From Flavobacterium litorale (GTDB taxonomy: Bacteria; Bacteroidota; Bacteroidia; Flavobacteriales; Flavobacteriaceae): 64,000 nucleotides of DNA. Shown piece by piece: positions 1 to 8,756 of the stretch. The translations under genes were made by a program, and so were the position numbers. Each line of letters begins with the position of its first letter. The stretch's first letter is position 1. Under the pieces are notes generated by a model. That model worked only from the letters and a program-made list of their open reading frames with translations, did not search any database and was not told the DNA's origin. The stretch spans positions 2,544,501 to 2,608,500 of the forward strand of contig NZ_CP080429.1 in NCBI RefSeq assembly GCF_019613795.1, written 5' to 3'.

Positions 1-547
1 CTTTAATATTGGCATTATCTATTACATTGCTACGCTTTATACGTGCTGTAACCGTAGAGTCTACAATTATAGTGCGCACCAAATCGCCAACATCGGCAGT
101 TTCGCCACCTGTTGCGTGTATGGTAACCCCAAAATTTCTTAATTCTTCAATGAGTTCTTCTGTACCGTTTATAATTGCCGATATTACTTCGCCTGGTACT
201 AGGTTTTTATTCCTCCCAATGGTGGATGATAACATAATATTATCGGTAGCTCCCACACAAAGTAGGTCGTCTATATTCATAATCAAAGCATCTTGTGCAA
301 TACCTTTCCATACCGATATATCGCCTGTTTCTTTCCAATACATATAGGCTAACGACGATTTTGTTCCTGCGCCATCGGCATGCATAATAAGGCAGTAATC
401 ATCATCATTGGTTAAATAATCGGGAACAATTTTACAAAAGGCTTTAGGAAACAGCCCTTTGTCTATATTTTTTATGGCATTGTGCACATCTTCCTTAGAA
501 GCAGAAACGCCTCTTTGACTGTAGCGTTGGCTGGTATCAGAACTCAT
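1..547 (-). CDS. purM: Phosphoribosylformylglycinamidine cyclo-ligase (AIR synthase), 5' part only
   Basis: The first 182 codons of a minus-strand gene run off the left edge of the window. The translation begins MSSDTSQRYSQRGVSASKED and continues with HADGAGTKSSLAY, KGIAQDALIMNIDDLLCVGA, SSTIGRN and ATGGETADVGD, the typical N-terminal half of PurM in Bacteroidota. PurM closes the imidazole ring in the fifth step of de novo purine synthesis, using ATP in the cytoplasm. The ATG at 545-547 is preceded by a good promoter (575-605), which supports the start. The C-terminal half is not visible, so intactness cannot be judged. Confidence 0.93.
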   Translation of the reverse strand, partial: MSSDTSQRYSQRGVSASKEDVHNAIKNIDKGLFPKAFCKIVPDYLTNDDDYCLIMHADGAGTKSSLAYMYWKETGDISVWKGIAQDALIMNIDDLLCVGATDNIMLSSTIGRNKNLVPGEVISAIINGTEELIEELRNFGVTIHATGGETADVGDLVRTIIVDSTVTARIKRSNVIDNANIK

Positions 548-574
548 GTAGTTTTGTTTGTTGTGTTGTAGCCA

Positions 575-605
575 CAAAGATAAGACTAATGTAATAATGT
601 GGCAA
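575..605 (-). promoter_or_regulatory. Promoter of purM (Bacteroidota type)
   Basis: On the minus strand TTG (603-605) is followed after 20 bases by TATCTTTG (575-582), matching the TTG / TAnnTTTG consensus. Transcription would begin about 20 bases before the purM ATG. Confidence 0.6.
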
Positions 606-658
606 TGCGATAAGGGAACAATTGAATTAAAGATTGTTTTATCACAATGTTAGAGCGT

Positions 659-796
659 GTCATTGTAAACGAAATACAATGAAGCGTAGTATTCTACTAT
701 ATAATTGCTTTTAAAAACACGTTATAACATTCGTAAAATAATGTTTATTATAAGTATACTTTACAGATTGCTTCGTCGTACCTCCTCGCAATGACA
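659..796. repeat. Inverted pair of short REP-like repeats in the purM/OmpA gap
   Basis: The 297-base gap between purM and the OmpA gene holds no ORF. It carries two related elements facing each other. The minus-strand copy at 764-796 reads GTCATTG, 14 bases, then GAAGCAATC. A more diverged plus-strand copy at 659-689 reads GTCATTG, 15 bases, then GAAGC. I recognise GTCATTGCGAGG...GAAGCAATC as a dispersed intergenic repeat seen in many bacterial genomes. No second pair was noticed elsewhere in the window. Confidence 0.45.
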
Positions 797-844
797 GTGC
801 TTGGCAATTTGGTAAATTGCTACATTAAAAGTATTGATATACTA

Positions 845-1747
845 TTAAGGATTCTCAACTATTAATACTTCTACCCTACGGTTGGCGGCGCGTTCTTCTT
901 CATTATTTTCAGGTAGTGGGTATATGGGGCTAGTAGTACCAAGTCCTTCAAACGAAGTACGTTCTCTTTCAATACCATTTTGCCTTAAAAACATGGCTAC
1001 CGCTTTAGCGCGTTGGTACGATAGTTTTCGTGGGTCGCCCTCTATGCAACAAATATGCCCTAATAACTTTATTTTCATTTTAGGATTGGCACGCATAATT
1101 TCTAATAACTCAAATAAACGTGGGCGCGATTCTGGTACTATAGCAAACGTATTAAGACGAAAGTTAAGGTTACTTATCTCTAGTTTATCGCCTGATTTGG
1201 CAGCACTTACCTTTTGCATAAATACGGTATCAAGTGGTATTTCTTGCCTGCCGCCACGTGGGTCGCGTACTACTATTTTATCGGGAAACTTTATTATAGG
1301 CTTCTTTTGTACTACGGGTTTTGTAGGTTCTTTTATGCCCAATACTTCGTTTTCTCTATGTAAATCTTTTTCTGGTAAATAGTATAACGTTACTTTCCGA
1401 TTTTCGGCTTTTACTGGCGACATTTTATGTAACTCGCCAAAACTGCGGGTTTTAAAATCTTCGCGTGTTTTTACTTTGCCGTTAATTTTACGAAATACGT
1501 GGCTTACCCTGCGTTGTGCCAAAGTATCGTTTAAGCCTGTTGTACCATCTTCATCAGTATAACCGTTTATGGCTAATATTTTTGATTTGGCATTGGCTGC
1601 CATCCATTTTTCTAACCGTTCGTTTTGGGTTGGGGTAAGTTGGTGCTTATTAGTATCAAAATAAACAGAGAATTGCTCTTGTGCTACCAATACAATAGGA
1701 AACAATAATGTAATAAAGTATAGCAGCTTTTTAAAAGTGTGTATCAT
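845..1747 (-). CDS. OmpA family protein with two OmpA-like domains (paralog 1 of 3)
   Basis: A 300-residue exported protein with a signal peptide ending near AQEQ (residue 23). The N-terminal domain (about 25-125) keeps the usual OmpA motif GYTDEDG...LAQRR. The C-terminal domain (about 185-297) ends NRRVEVLIVENP, but where OmpA domains carry GHTD it reads GHICC. In well-studied OmpA domains that Asp and a downstream Arg bind the diaminopimelate of peptidoglycan, so binding by this domain may be altered. Expected location is the periplasm or outer membrane, without a barrel. It is last of three paralogs on the same strand, 65 bases after the second, and could be cotranscribed. Confidence 0.8.
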   Translation of the reverse strand: MIHTFKKLLYFITLLFPIVLVAQEQFSVYFDTNKHQLTPTQNERLEKWMAANAKSKILAINGYTDEDGTTGLNDTLAQRRVSHVFRKINGKVKTREDFKTRSFGELHKMSPVKAENRKVTLYYLPEKDLHRENEVLGIKEPTKPVVQKKPIIKFPDKIVVRDPRGGRQEIPLDTVFMQKVSAAKSGDKLEISNLNFRLNTFAIVPESRPRLFELLEIMRANPKMKIKLLGHICCIEGDPRKLSYQRAKAVAMFLRQNGIERERTSFEGLGTTSPIYPLPENNEEERAANRRVEVLIVENP

Positions 1748-1812
1748 AAATGTGGCAATGGAATAATGGTAAATGTATAATTTATGCTACTAAACTGCAA
1801 ACTTAGTGCCTG

Positions 1813-2346
1813 TTATGCCTTTGTTATCATAATTTCCACTCTTCGATTAGCTTTTCGTTGCCAACTAGTAGATTCTGGTATGGTATGTATTGGTTTGGAG
1901 CTTCCTAAGCCTACATACGTCATACGATATGTTTCTACACCATTATCTATCAAATACTTATATACCGTTCGTGCTCTTCGGGCAGATAAATCAGATTGGT
2001 CCCACAAACCACAGCAAGTATGCCCTAAAATAACAATATTTATATTTTGTCGCTCTTTCATCAGTTTTAATAACCTCAATAATGAAATATTCGAACTTGG
2101 AACGAGCATTGTGGTACCAGGCTCAAAATTAACGTTATCTAACCTTATTTTGTCACCTACTTTTAACTTACGATTTATACTCAAGTTCCTAAGCCGTAAC
2201 ATCATATCTATAGAATCGTCTTCTTCCAACTCACGTTCAATACTTAAGTTGTCAAGTTCGAAGGACATTTCTGTAGATTCAGTTTCGTTTTGTGCCAATA
2301 CTACTACTGAGCAAAAAACAAATACAATAGTAAATAGTTGTTTCAT
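1813..2346 (-). CDS. OmpA-like domain protein, single domain (paralog 2 of 3)
   Basis: A 177-residue exported protein with a signal peptide ending near VLAQN (residue 20). It lacks the first OmpA domain of its neighbours and keeps a linker plus the C-terminal domain, which has GHTCC in place of the usual GHTD and ends NRRVEIMITKA. The repeated text SFELDNLSIERELEE / LRNLSINRKLKVGD in the linker looks like a short internal duplication. It starts 12 bases after the stop of paralog 3, so the two are probably one operon. Probably a cell-envelope protein; ligand unknown. Confidence 0.75.
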   Translation of the reverse strand: MKQLFTIVFVFCSVVVLAQNETESTEMSFELDNLSIERELEEDDSIDMMLRLRNLSINRKLKVGDKIRLDNVNFEPGTTMLVPSSNISLLRLLKLMKERQNINIVILGHTCCGLWDQSDLSARRARTVYKYLIDNGVETYRMTYVGLGSSKPIHTIPESTSWQRKANRRVEIMITKA

Positions 2347-2358
2347 AACAGTAAGGAT

Positions 2359-3120
2359 TTAATTATCTATAATTTCTATCTCTACACGACGGTTGGCTTT
2401 ACGCTCTTGTTCATTTTTTTCGGGCAATTTATGTATGGGTTTACTACTGCCAAAACTCTGGTACGAAAGTCTATTTTTTGCAATACCATTGCGTACCAAA
2501 TAGTTGTAGGTTGCTAATGCCCTGCGCAATGAAACCTGATCTTGTTCTACTTCCTGACAGCAAATATGCCCCTGAATATCTATTTGTAAAGCACTATTTT
2601 CCTGTAAGATACGTAAAAGTTTTGCAAGTACAGGTTTTGATTCTGGCAATATAATATCCGAATTATTATAAAAATTAAGATTTGGTATACGCAATACATC
2701 ACCCTTTTTGGCTTTGTTAACGGCTGTAATAAAAGTATCTTCTTGCTTATCGGGGCTAGTAAAATAAAGTGTTACTTTACGATTAAGGGTATTGTTATCT
2801 GATAAATTAAAATTTTCGCCATACGCCTTTAGCACCAAATTTTCGCTAATAGCTACTCCTTTTTGCTGTAATGAATTTAACACATTTTTAGCACGCCTTT
2901 CAGAAAGATTAACATTGTACGCATCGGTACCTACAGGGTCGGCATAGCCGTATATTTTAATAATTTGAGCATTTTGGTTTTTTGCTATCCAATTTGATAA
3001 TTCTTGAGCTGATTTGCTATTTATAGTATCGATATTAAAATCAAAGTAAACAGTAAAGGTATTTTGCGATTGTAATATACTTATTGTAAATAAAAACAGG
3101 AGTGTTAGTATTTTTTTCAT
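2359..3120 (-). CDS. OmpA family protein with two OmpA-like domains (paralog 3 of 3)
   Basis: A 253-residue protein with a signal peptide ending near LQSQN (residue 19). The first domain is canonical (FTVYFDFN..., GYADPVG, LSERRAKNV); the second carries GHICC in the GHTD position and ends NRRVEIEIIDN. It is the first gene of the three-paralog set, and a terminator-like hairpin at 3171-3200 separates it from glnN, so the set should have its own promoter in 3121-3170, although no convincing TAnnTTTG is visible there. Confidence 0.8.
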   Translation of the reverse strand: MKKILTLLFLFTISILQSQNTFTVYFDFNIDTINSKSAQELSNWIAKNQNAQIIKIYGYADPVGTDAYNVNLSERRAKNVLNSLQQKGVAISENLVLKAYGENFNLSDNNTLNRKVTLYFTSPDKQEDTFITAVNKAKKGDVLRIPNLNFYNNSDIILPESKPVLAKLLRILQENSALQIDIQGHICCQEVEQDQVSLRRALATYNYLVRNGIAKNRLSYQSFGSSKPIHKLPEKNEQERKANRRVEIEIIDN

Positions 3121-3170
3121 GGAGTGGTTTTAGTACCTCTTAAACGTTAAAGCCATTCGTTTTAGTATAA

Positions 3171-3200
3171 AAAAAGCCTACCAAAAATGGTAGGCTTTTT
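3171..3200 (-). terminator. Terminator downstream of glnN
   Basis: AAAAAGCCTACC, a six-base loop, then GGTAGGCTTTTT forms a 12-bp stem with T-rich ends, 17 bases beyond the glnN stop on the minus strand. Confidence 0.8.
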
Positions 3201-3216
3201 ATAGTGGTAGTAACTA

Positions 3217-5406
3217 CTATTTGGTAAATAGTAACTCCCTATATTTTGTAAGTGTCCAAATTTCATCGTCAACCAAGAGCTCTAATTTATCGCAATGATT
3301 TCTAATGGTATCAAAATATGGTTTAACGTTATCGCAGTAAGCAATTGCCATTTCTTCGCCTGTTTCTAGCTCATTTGCTTTTTTACGCTCTTCAGTCATT
3401 GCTTCAACTTTCATGTTAATACCTGCAATGTGCTCCGAAATTTCTTTAATGAGTTTTATTTGTTGTCTGCCCACCGTTTCGTGGTCCTTACCAAATATAT
3501 CTTTTAGCCCTTTTACGTTTTCTATAAGTATGTTTTGGTAACGAATAGCTGTTGGCACTACATGGTTACGTGCAATATCGCCAAGTACTCTGCCCTCAAT
3601 CTGGATTTTTTTAGCGTACTCCTCAAGTTCAATCTCATAACGCGCTTCCATTTCTACATGGTTCATTATTTTAAGATCTTCAAATAATGCTAATGTTTTC
3701 TCAGATACTTTAGCTTTAAGTGCTTTTGGCGTAGTTTTGTTGTTACTTAATCCTCGTTTTGCCGCTTCTTGTTCCCACTCTTCGCTATACCCGTCACCTT
3801 CAAAAAGTATGGCTTTGGTTTCTTTAATGTATTCTCTAAGTACATTAAAAACGGCATCGTCTTTTTTCATGCCCTTATCAGCAATAAGCGCATCAACTTC
3901 TTTTTTAAAGTCTTTAAGCTGTTTTGCAACAATAGCATTAACTATAGTCATTGCATTGGCACAGTTGGCTGTTGAGCCTACTGCCCTAAACTCAAATTTA
4001 TTTCCTGTAAAGGCAAATGGCGATGTTCTGTTTCTGTCCGTATTATCTAGCAATACATCTGGAATTTTACCTACCACATTTAACTTAAGGTCTGTCTTTT
4101 CTTTTGGAGAAAGCTTACCTGACGATACCCCCTCTAATTCCTGTAATACTTTGGTAAGTTGCTCTCCTATAAATACCGATATAATAGCTGGTGGTGCCTC
4201 ATTAGCACCTAGCCTATGGTCGTTTGATGCTGTTGCAATAGCTGCTCGCATTAATTCCTCGTTATCCTGAACTGCTTTAATAGTATTAATAAAAAAGGTA
4301 AGGAATTGTAGGTTGCTCATTGGTGTTTTGCCTGGACCTAAAAGATTTACTCCAGTATCGGTAGCTAACGACCAGTTGTTGTGTTTACCCGAACCGTTTA
4401 CACCTTTAAAAGGTTTTTCGTGTAATAATACTTTAAAGTAATGACGTTCGGCTATTTTACCCATCACATCCATAAGTAGCGAGTTATGGTCTACCGCAAG
4501 GTTAGCTTCCTCAAATATTGGTGCTAACTCAAACTGGTTTGGTGCTACCTCGTTATGGCGTGTTTTTACAGGTATACCCAATAGCATACACTCATTCTCT
4601 AAGTCGCGCATGTAGTTAAGTACTCGCGTTGGTATAGAACCAAAATAATGGTCGTCCAACTGCTGCCCTTTTGCCGATGTATGCCCTAAAAGCGTACGCC
4701 CTGTAAGCGTAATATCAGGTCTGGAATTAGCTAACGAGGAATCGATTAAAAAATACTCCTGTTCCCACCCTAGTGTAGCAGTAACTTTTTTAACGTTTTT
4801 ATCAAAATAACGACACACATCTGTTGCAGCAGTGTCTACAGCAGCTAGTGCACGTAATAGTGGCGTTTTATAATCGAGTGCCTCACCTGTATACGATACA
4901 AATACGGTAGGCACGCACAATGTTGTACCAAATATAAAAGCTGGCGATGTAGGGTCCCATGCTGTATACCCTCTAGCTTCAAATGTGTTTCGTATTCCTC
5001 CATTCGGGAAACTGGATGCATCGGGCTCTTGTTGTACTAACTGACCTCCATCAAACTTCTCAACAGGATCGCTACCATCTGGTGCCGTTTCAAAAAAAGC
5101 ATCATGCTTCTCGGCAGTAGCTCCTGTTAATGGCTGAAACCAGTGGGTATAATGGGTAACGCCTTTAGAGAGTGCCCACTCTTTCATACCCATAGCAATG
5201 TAATCTGCTAACTTACGGTCTATTTTTGTTCCATGCTTTACTGCGTTTGTTACTGCCTTGTATGCTTCTGGCGTTAAAAACTGACGCATTGCTTTATCGT
5301 TGAACACGTTACTACCAAAAATAACTGACTTTCTATCAAGTTCTTCAACCTCAACCAACTGTCTGCTGGCGGTTTCTTTTAATGCTTGAAAACGTAATGT
5401 TGACAT
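3217..5406 (-). CDS. glnN: Glutamine synthetase type III
   Basis: A 729-residue protein, the usual length for GSIII (far longer than the ~470 residues of GSI). It makes glutamine from glutamate, ammonia and ATP in the cytoplasm. Family signatures are clear: HYTHWFQPLTG followed by AEKHDAF near residue 85-105, GWEQEYFLID, KPFKGVNGSGKHNNWSL and NDHRLGANEAPPAII in the catalytic domain. The long C-terminal helical part (from about residue 580) is specific to type III. It is a single-gene unit: its own -7 element lies at 5447-5454, an inverted repeat sits just upstream (5481-5500), and a terminator follows. Nitrogen control is likely but only suggested by that inverted repeat. Confidence 0.96.
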   Translation of the reverse strand: MSTLRFQALKETASRQLVEVEELDRKSVIFGSNVFNDKAMRQFLTPEAYKAVTNAVKHGTKIDRKLADYIAMGMKEWALSKGVTHYTHWFQPLTGATAEKHDAFFETAPDGSDPVEKFDGGQLVQQEPDASSFPNGGIRNTFEARGYTAWDPTSPAFIFGTTLCVPTVFVSYTGEALDYKTPLLRALAAVDTAATDVCRYFDKNVKKVTATLGWEQEYFLIDSSLANSRPDITLTGRTLLGHTSAKGQQLDDHYFGSIPTRVLNYMRDLENECMLLGIPVKTRHNEVAPNQFELAPIFEEANLAVDHNSLLMDVMGKIAERHYFKVLLHEKPFKGVNGSGKHNNWSLATDTGVNLLGPGKTPMSNLQFLTFFINTIKAVQDNEELMRAAIATASNDHRLGANEAPPAIISVFIGEQLTKVLQELEGVSSGKLSPKEKTDLKLNVVGKIPDVLLDNTDRNRTSPFAFTGNKFEFRAVGSTANCANAMTIVNAIVAKQLKDFKKEVDALIADKGMKKDDAVFNVLREYIKETKAILFEGDGYSEEWEQEAAKRGLSNNKTTPKALKAKVSEKTLALFEDLKIMNHVEMEARYEIELEEYAKKIQIEGRVLGDIARNHVVPTAIRYQNILIENVKGLKDIFGKDHETVGRQQIKLIKEISEHIAGINMKVEAMTEERKKANELETGEEMAIAYCDNVKPYFDTIRNHCDKLELLVDDEIWTLTKYRELLFTK

Positions 5407-5446
5407 GAAACTATATATTTTAATTAATGCTTATTTGAATACGAAG

Positions 5447-5500
5447 CAAATATATAAAATATATCATTAAAAAAACACATACCCCTATTTTTTTAGGGGT
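5447..5500 (-). promoter_or_regulatory. glnN promoter -7 element and upstream inverted repeat
   Basis: The 393-base gap 5407-5799 has no gene. On the minus strand a perfect TATATTTG lies at 5447-5454, about 40 bases before the glnN ATG. ACCCCTA, six T, TAGGGGT (5481-5500) is a perfect inverted repeat 26-45 bases upstream of that element; a further ACCCC occurs at 5531. The position fits an operator around -33 to -55, but a hairpin in RNA read from either strand cannot be excluded. Confidence 0.5.
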
Positions 5501-5737
5501 TATTATAATTCAAAACTTACTTTTAATTAAATAACCCCTTTAAATAATTACGTTTTAACTTGCAAACTAATTGTTTTAACTGTTTTTGCCATGTATATAC
5601 TGTAACCAGTTGTATTTTTTTGGATGTATGCTTAAACTACTGCAATTACAGATTTGTTAACAAACAGCTTAAAAATGTTAATTAAAAATAAAAATAATCG
5701 TAATATAACACAATACGTTAAAGATTATATAATTAAA

Positions 5738-5768
5738 TTGACTTCGGGCTGAAGAATAACTAATTTTA
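5738..5768 (+). promoter_or_regulatory. Possible promoter of the YtxH-like gene
   Basis: TTG (5738-5740), 20 bases, then TAATTTTA (5761-5768), one mismatch to TAnnTTTG. The distance to the ATG at 5800 is reasonable. Confidence 0.35.
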
Positions 5769-5799
5769 CATTGTAATTTTAACTATAAAACAAGTAATT

Positions 5800-6060
5800 A
5801 TGAGTAATAAGAAATTAATAGTAGGTATTGCTGCTGGAGCAGCAGCCTTAGCAACGGCAGCCATATTTTTATTTAGAAAGAAAGCTAAAGAACAAGCTTT
5901 TGAAGAGCGTGTAGAAGAGGCTAAAGAAAACATGGAGGGTAAACTTAATGAATTGCACAAAAAAGCGGAAAAAGAAGTTAAAAGCACTACTGGCGACGAT
6001 GTAACTATGAATGTTGCAAAAGAAAGAGCGAATGAGTGGGCTAAAACAGCCAATGCGTAA
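5800..6060 (+). CDS. YtxH-like small membrane protein
   Basis: An 86-residue protein with one N-terminal membrane segment (LIVGIAAGAAALATAAIFLF, residues 5-24), a short basic stretch (RKKAKEQ), and a highly charged helical tail likely to form a coiled coil. This layout matches the YtxH-type general stress proteins of flavobacteria; the biochemical role of the family is poorly known. It stands alone between its own promoter and a strong terminator at 6094-6140. Confidence 0.65.
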   Translation: MSNKKLIVGIAAGAAALATAAIFLFRKKAKEQAFEERVEEAKENMEGKLNELHKKAEKEVKSTTGDDVTMNVAKERANEWAKTANA

Positions 6061-6093
6061 AACGTACTATTAGCCACAATAAAGCAATACAAC

Positions 6094-6140
6094 TATACAA
6101 AAGAAAGGTTCTCTAAAATAGAGAACCTTTCTTTTGTATA
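6094..6140. terminator. Bidirectional terminator with a 20-bp perfect stem
   Basis: TATACAAAAGAAAGGTTCTC (6094-6113), a seven-base loop, and its exact complement (6121-6140). It lies between two convergent genes and has T-rich arms in both directions. Confidence 0.85.
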
Positions 6141-6158
6141 TAATTTAGTGATAGCTAA

Positions 6159-6656
6159 CTATCGTGTTTCGATAACCTGAACTCCGTTACCCGAAGTGTT
6201 TAGTGCATTCATTACAGCATCATAATCGCTTACATCTACACTATTAGAGAAGAATCCTGGAACAATAACTATTCTGAATACTTGATTTAATGAAAAATCC
6301 TGTCTTAAAAGCGGATCAAACTCAGCATCAAGGTAAATAGAAACACTATTCCTTGAGAAATCTGTAAAATAATCCAATGTTCCTTCATCTAAAAAATATG
6401 TTGTAGGAATTTGTTCCCAAATATCATCACCAAGTGGGTCTGTACCGCTCAATCGGTATACCAATACTACATCAGATGTAAAAATTTGTGGTTCTAGCGG
6501 TATTGTTACCGTAAAATCGCCATCGGCAATAAAGTTTACGTTGGGTACTTCAAATACCTCACTTATCGTGTCAGTATCAATGATATCATCATCGTTGTTG
6601 CACGATGTAAAAACGAGTGTACTAACTACAGATAAAAGTAAAAATATCCTTTTCAT
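6159..6656 (-). CDS. Hypothetical lipoprotein
   Basis: A 165-residue protein with a lipoprotein signal: hydrophobic stretch, then FTSC (Cys 19), followed by NNDDD. Acidic residues just after the cysteine act in flavobacteria as a signal for export to the cell surface. The rest is beta-rich with no recognisable domain (DGDFTVTIPLEPQIFTSDVV...). Function unknown. It ends against the strong bidirectional terminator and has no obvious partner gene. Confidence 0.7.
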   Translation of the reverse strand: MKRIFLLLSVVSTLVFTSCNNDDDIIDTDTISEVFEVPNVNFIADGDFTVTIPLEPQIFTSDVVLVYRLSGTDPLGDDIWEQIPTTYFLDEGTLDYFTDFSRNSVSIYLDAEFDPLLRQDFSLNQVFRIVIVPGFFSNSVDVSDYDAVMNALNTSGNGVQVIETR

Positions 6657-6744
6657 GTTTTAAGATTTTATTGTTTGGTATATGGTTTTCAAAAACTGAA
6701 CCAAAAAACGTTTTTGTATAAAATTTATTACTTTTTTTTTGAGC

Positions 6745-6752
6745 TATATTTG
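6745..6752 (+). promoter_or_regulatory. -7 element of the DUF1543 gene
   Basis: A perfect TATATTTG lies only six bases before the ATG at 6759, so the mRNA leader would be extremely short or absent. No well-spaced TTG is present upstream. Confidence 0.4.
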
Positions 6753-6758
6753 TAGTGT

Positions 6759-7328
6759 ATGGAAAAAGAACTCAAATTATATATGGTTTTACTGGGCTGT
6801 ACGCCCAAAGGTAGGCTTACAGAGCAACACGACATTTTTTTTGGTGTAGCAACCTCTTTAGAGGCACTTATACCCGATATGTATGCTTTTTGGGCAGATA
6901 GTGGCACAATACATATAGATGCGTGGCGTGAGGTAACCCAAGTAGGTAACTACAACATTAGTATGGTACCTAAAAATAAATTGGTGCAAAAAGACAAACT
7001 CTTTTTTATTAACATGGGAGGTTATAAGCAAGGGGATTTTGAGGAATACCACTACAAAATACTTACCGTTGCTAACACAATGGGCGAGGCAGTAAAGGAG
7101 GCTAAAGCATCTGCATTTTATAAACATTACGGTTTTGAAGGTGCTGTATCGCACATTGATGATAAATATGCGCTGGATGCGGACGATTTACATAATGTGC
7201 AGGATGTGCTGCCACCCCATATAAAAAAGCAGTACAACATAAAAATTACACCAACTACAGCAGTTGTAGAAGACATACTGCATATTGGTTACCTAAAACT
7301 TAAAGAATCTAGGCTTTTTAATTCTTAA
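6759..7328 (+). CDS. DUF1543 domain-containing protein
   Basis: A 189-residue soluble protein beginning KLYMVLLGCTPKGRLTEQHD, with HIDAWREVT and FFINMGGYKQGDFEEYHY, the pattern I associate with DUF1543. The motif appears twice in weaker form (LYMVLLGC / LFFINMGGY; EQHDIFFG / EEYHYKIL), suggesting a duplicated fold. No catalytic residues can be named. The last 11 bases overlap the 3' end of the convergent T9SS gene, so the two transcripts are antisense at their ends and no terminator separates them. Confidence 0.7.
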   Translation: MEKELKLYMVLLGCTPKGRLTEQHDIFFGVATSLEALIPDMYAFWADSGTIHIDAWREVTQVGNYNISMVPKNKLVQKDKLFFINMGGYKQGDFEEYHYKILTVANTMGEAVKEAKASAFYKHYGFEGAVSHIDDKYALDADDLHNVQDVLPPHIKKQYNIKITPTTAVVEDILHIGYLKLKESRLFNS

Positions 7329-8565
7329 TAATTTTAAAGGGCTGTACAGTCGTTTGTTGTAATGTAACAATATACATACCTGCTTGCAACTGGCTTACGT
7401 TAATAGTGGTATCATTTAAAGCAAGTATGCCACTATAAATAACCTTACCCGTAACATCTGTAATTGTATAATTGGTTTTAGCTTGTAAACCGTTAGGTAA
7501 CTGTATATGTATAATATCTGTTATAGGGTTGGGATATACCGAAACCGATGCGTTACTAAACAACTCGTCTTTTAAAAGTACGCTCTGCAAATAATCGTCC
7601 AAATACTCCGAAAGGTCGTAATAATGCAAACCCTGCTTTACTTCGGGTATGGGTGCTTGGTTAAAATTTTCGTTGCTTACAAAATACTCGTTCCCATTTT
7701 GGGTAGTAATACCCTCTATTTGGTTAAATGGTGCTGCTATTAACAATTTTCGTTTGTTGCCGCTAAAAAAGTCCGTTTCATTATAGTCATACAACAAATA
7801 AATAAAAGGTTGTAGTGTAACGCTATACCCCGAAAGGGCTATTAGTTTTTCGTCCTCTAAATACGTTGCTCCTGTTATAAGCCCATCAACATCGTAAGTA
7901 GCCTCTAGCTCTGCAGTATGGTTTCCAGCAGTTTTAGGTAACTTATAAACACTCGTTTCTTGGCTAACCCACTGCTTGGTAAACAGGTAAATATTATTCT
8001 GCCCAACAATAAAAGCCTCACAATCAAAATCGGTACTGTTACCCCCAGTTGCGCTAAAATCAGTTTGATTTTCGTAACTAAAATTAATGTATACTACGTC
8101 AGGATTATTATCTAATATACTTTGCTTACTTATTTTAAGTATACTCAAATTGGTTCGGTTACCGTTAGCATTATTCCCAAAGTCACCTATATAAATGTAA
8201 TCTTCATCTTGTGCTAATTCTTCCCAATCAGTATTTGTTGCACCCGTAATCGCGTGTGTAACTTCTATATTTCCGTTAGTAGTATCAATACCATACAGGT
8301 TTATATCATTACTATCATTATGCGTATACACGTAGTCACCCCAATATATAAGCCCCGAGGTTTCGTCAACATCATTTGGTAGCACTAGCAATGATTTGGA
8401 TGTTATTGTTGTGGAGGCGTATGTACAACTACCATCGTTAATGGTAGCATCAGGATTATAATTTTCAGATAAAGGATCTGTGCAACCTTGTACCTGTGCA
8501 GTAACAAAAAATACAGGAAAGATGCAACTAAATAGAATTGTTAAAAAAAGATAATAATGTTTCAT
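7318..8565 (-). CDS. T9SS type A sorting domain protein with a putative propeller region
   Basis: A 415-residue secreted protein. The ATG at 8563-8565 (MKHYYLFLTILFSC) is preferred over a TTG three codons upstream. After the signal peptide (ending near VTAQ) comes GCTDPLSENYNPD...DGSCTY, a short motif common at the N-terminus of secreted Bacteroidota proteins. The middle (residues about 55-330) has repeated strands with WEELAQDEDYIYIGDFGNN and DFDCEAF, probably a beta-propeller. The C-terminus (VSVYPNPITD...ISVYP-like, GMYIVTLQQ...KIIKN) is a type A signal for type IX secretion. Substrate unknown. Confidence 0.75.
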   Translation of the reverse strand: MKHYYLFLTILFSCIFPVFFVTAQVQGCTDPLSENYNPDATINDGSCTYASTTITSKSLLVLPNDVDETSGLIYWGDYVYTHNDSNDINLYGIDTTNGNIEVTHAITGATNTDWEELAQDEDYIYIGDFGNNANGNRTNLSILKISKQSILDNNPDVVYINFSYENQTDFSATGGNSTDFDCEAFIVGQNNIYLFTKQWVSQETSVYKLPKTAGNHTAELEATYDVDGLITGATYLEDEKLIALSGYSVTLQPFIYLLYDYNETDFFSGNKRKLLIAAPFNQIEGITTQNGNEYFVSNENFNQAPIPEVKQGLHYYDLSEYLDDYLQSVLLKDELFSNASVSVYPNPITDIIHIQLPNGLQAKTNYTITDVTGKVIYSGILALNDTTINVSQLQAGMYIVTLQQTTVQPFKIIKN

Positions 8566-8726
8566 ATAATGCAATTTAATAGTGTAGTATAAACATGTTT
8601 ATCTTATAAAGCTACGCATATATTTTATAAAACAATGCTTTTTAAAATACTGTTACGCAAACAACATTGAAGTTGCATATCAGAAAATTCTAAAAATCCA
8701 AAAAGCATATTTCCAAATTAATGATT

Positions 8727-8734
8727 TACCTTTG
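8727..8734 (+). promoter_or_regulatory. -7 element ahead of the pRiA4b ORF-3-like gene
   Basis: TACCTTTG matches TAnnTTTG exactly and lies 22 bases before the ATG at 8757. No matching TTG is seen at the right distance. Confidence 0.4.
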
Positions 8735-8756
8735 ACCCATAAAAATACACATACTT

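Noticed and set aside
882..2362. Plus-strand open frames across the OmpA genes
   Set aside because: They are antisense to genes with signal peptides and conserved domains, and have no recognisable product.
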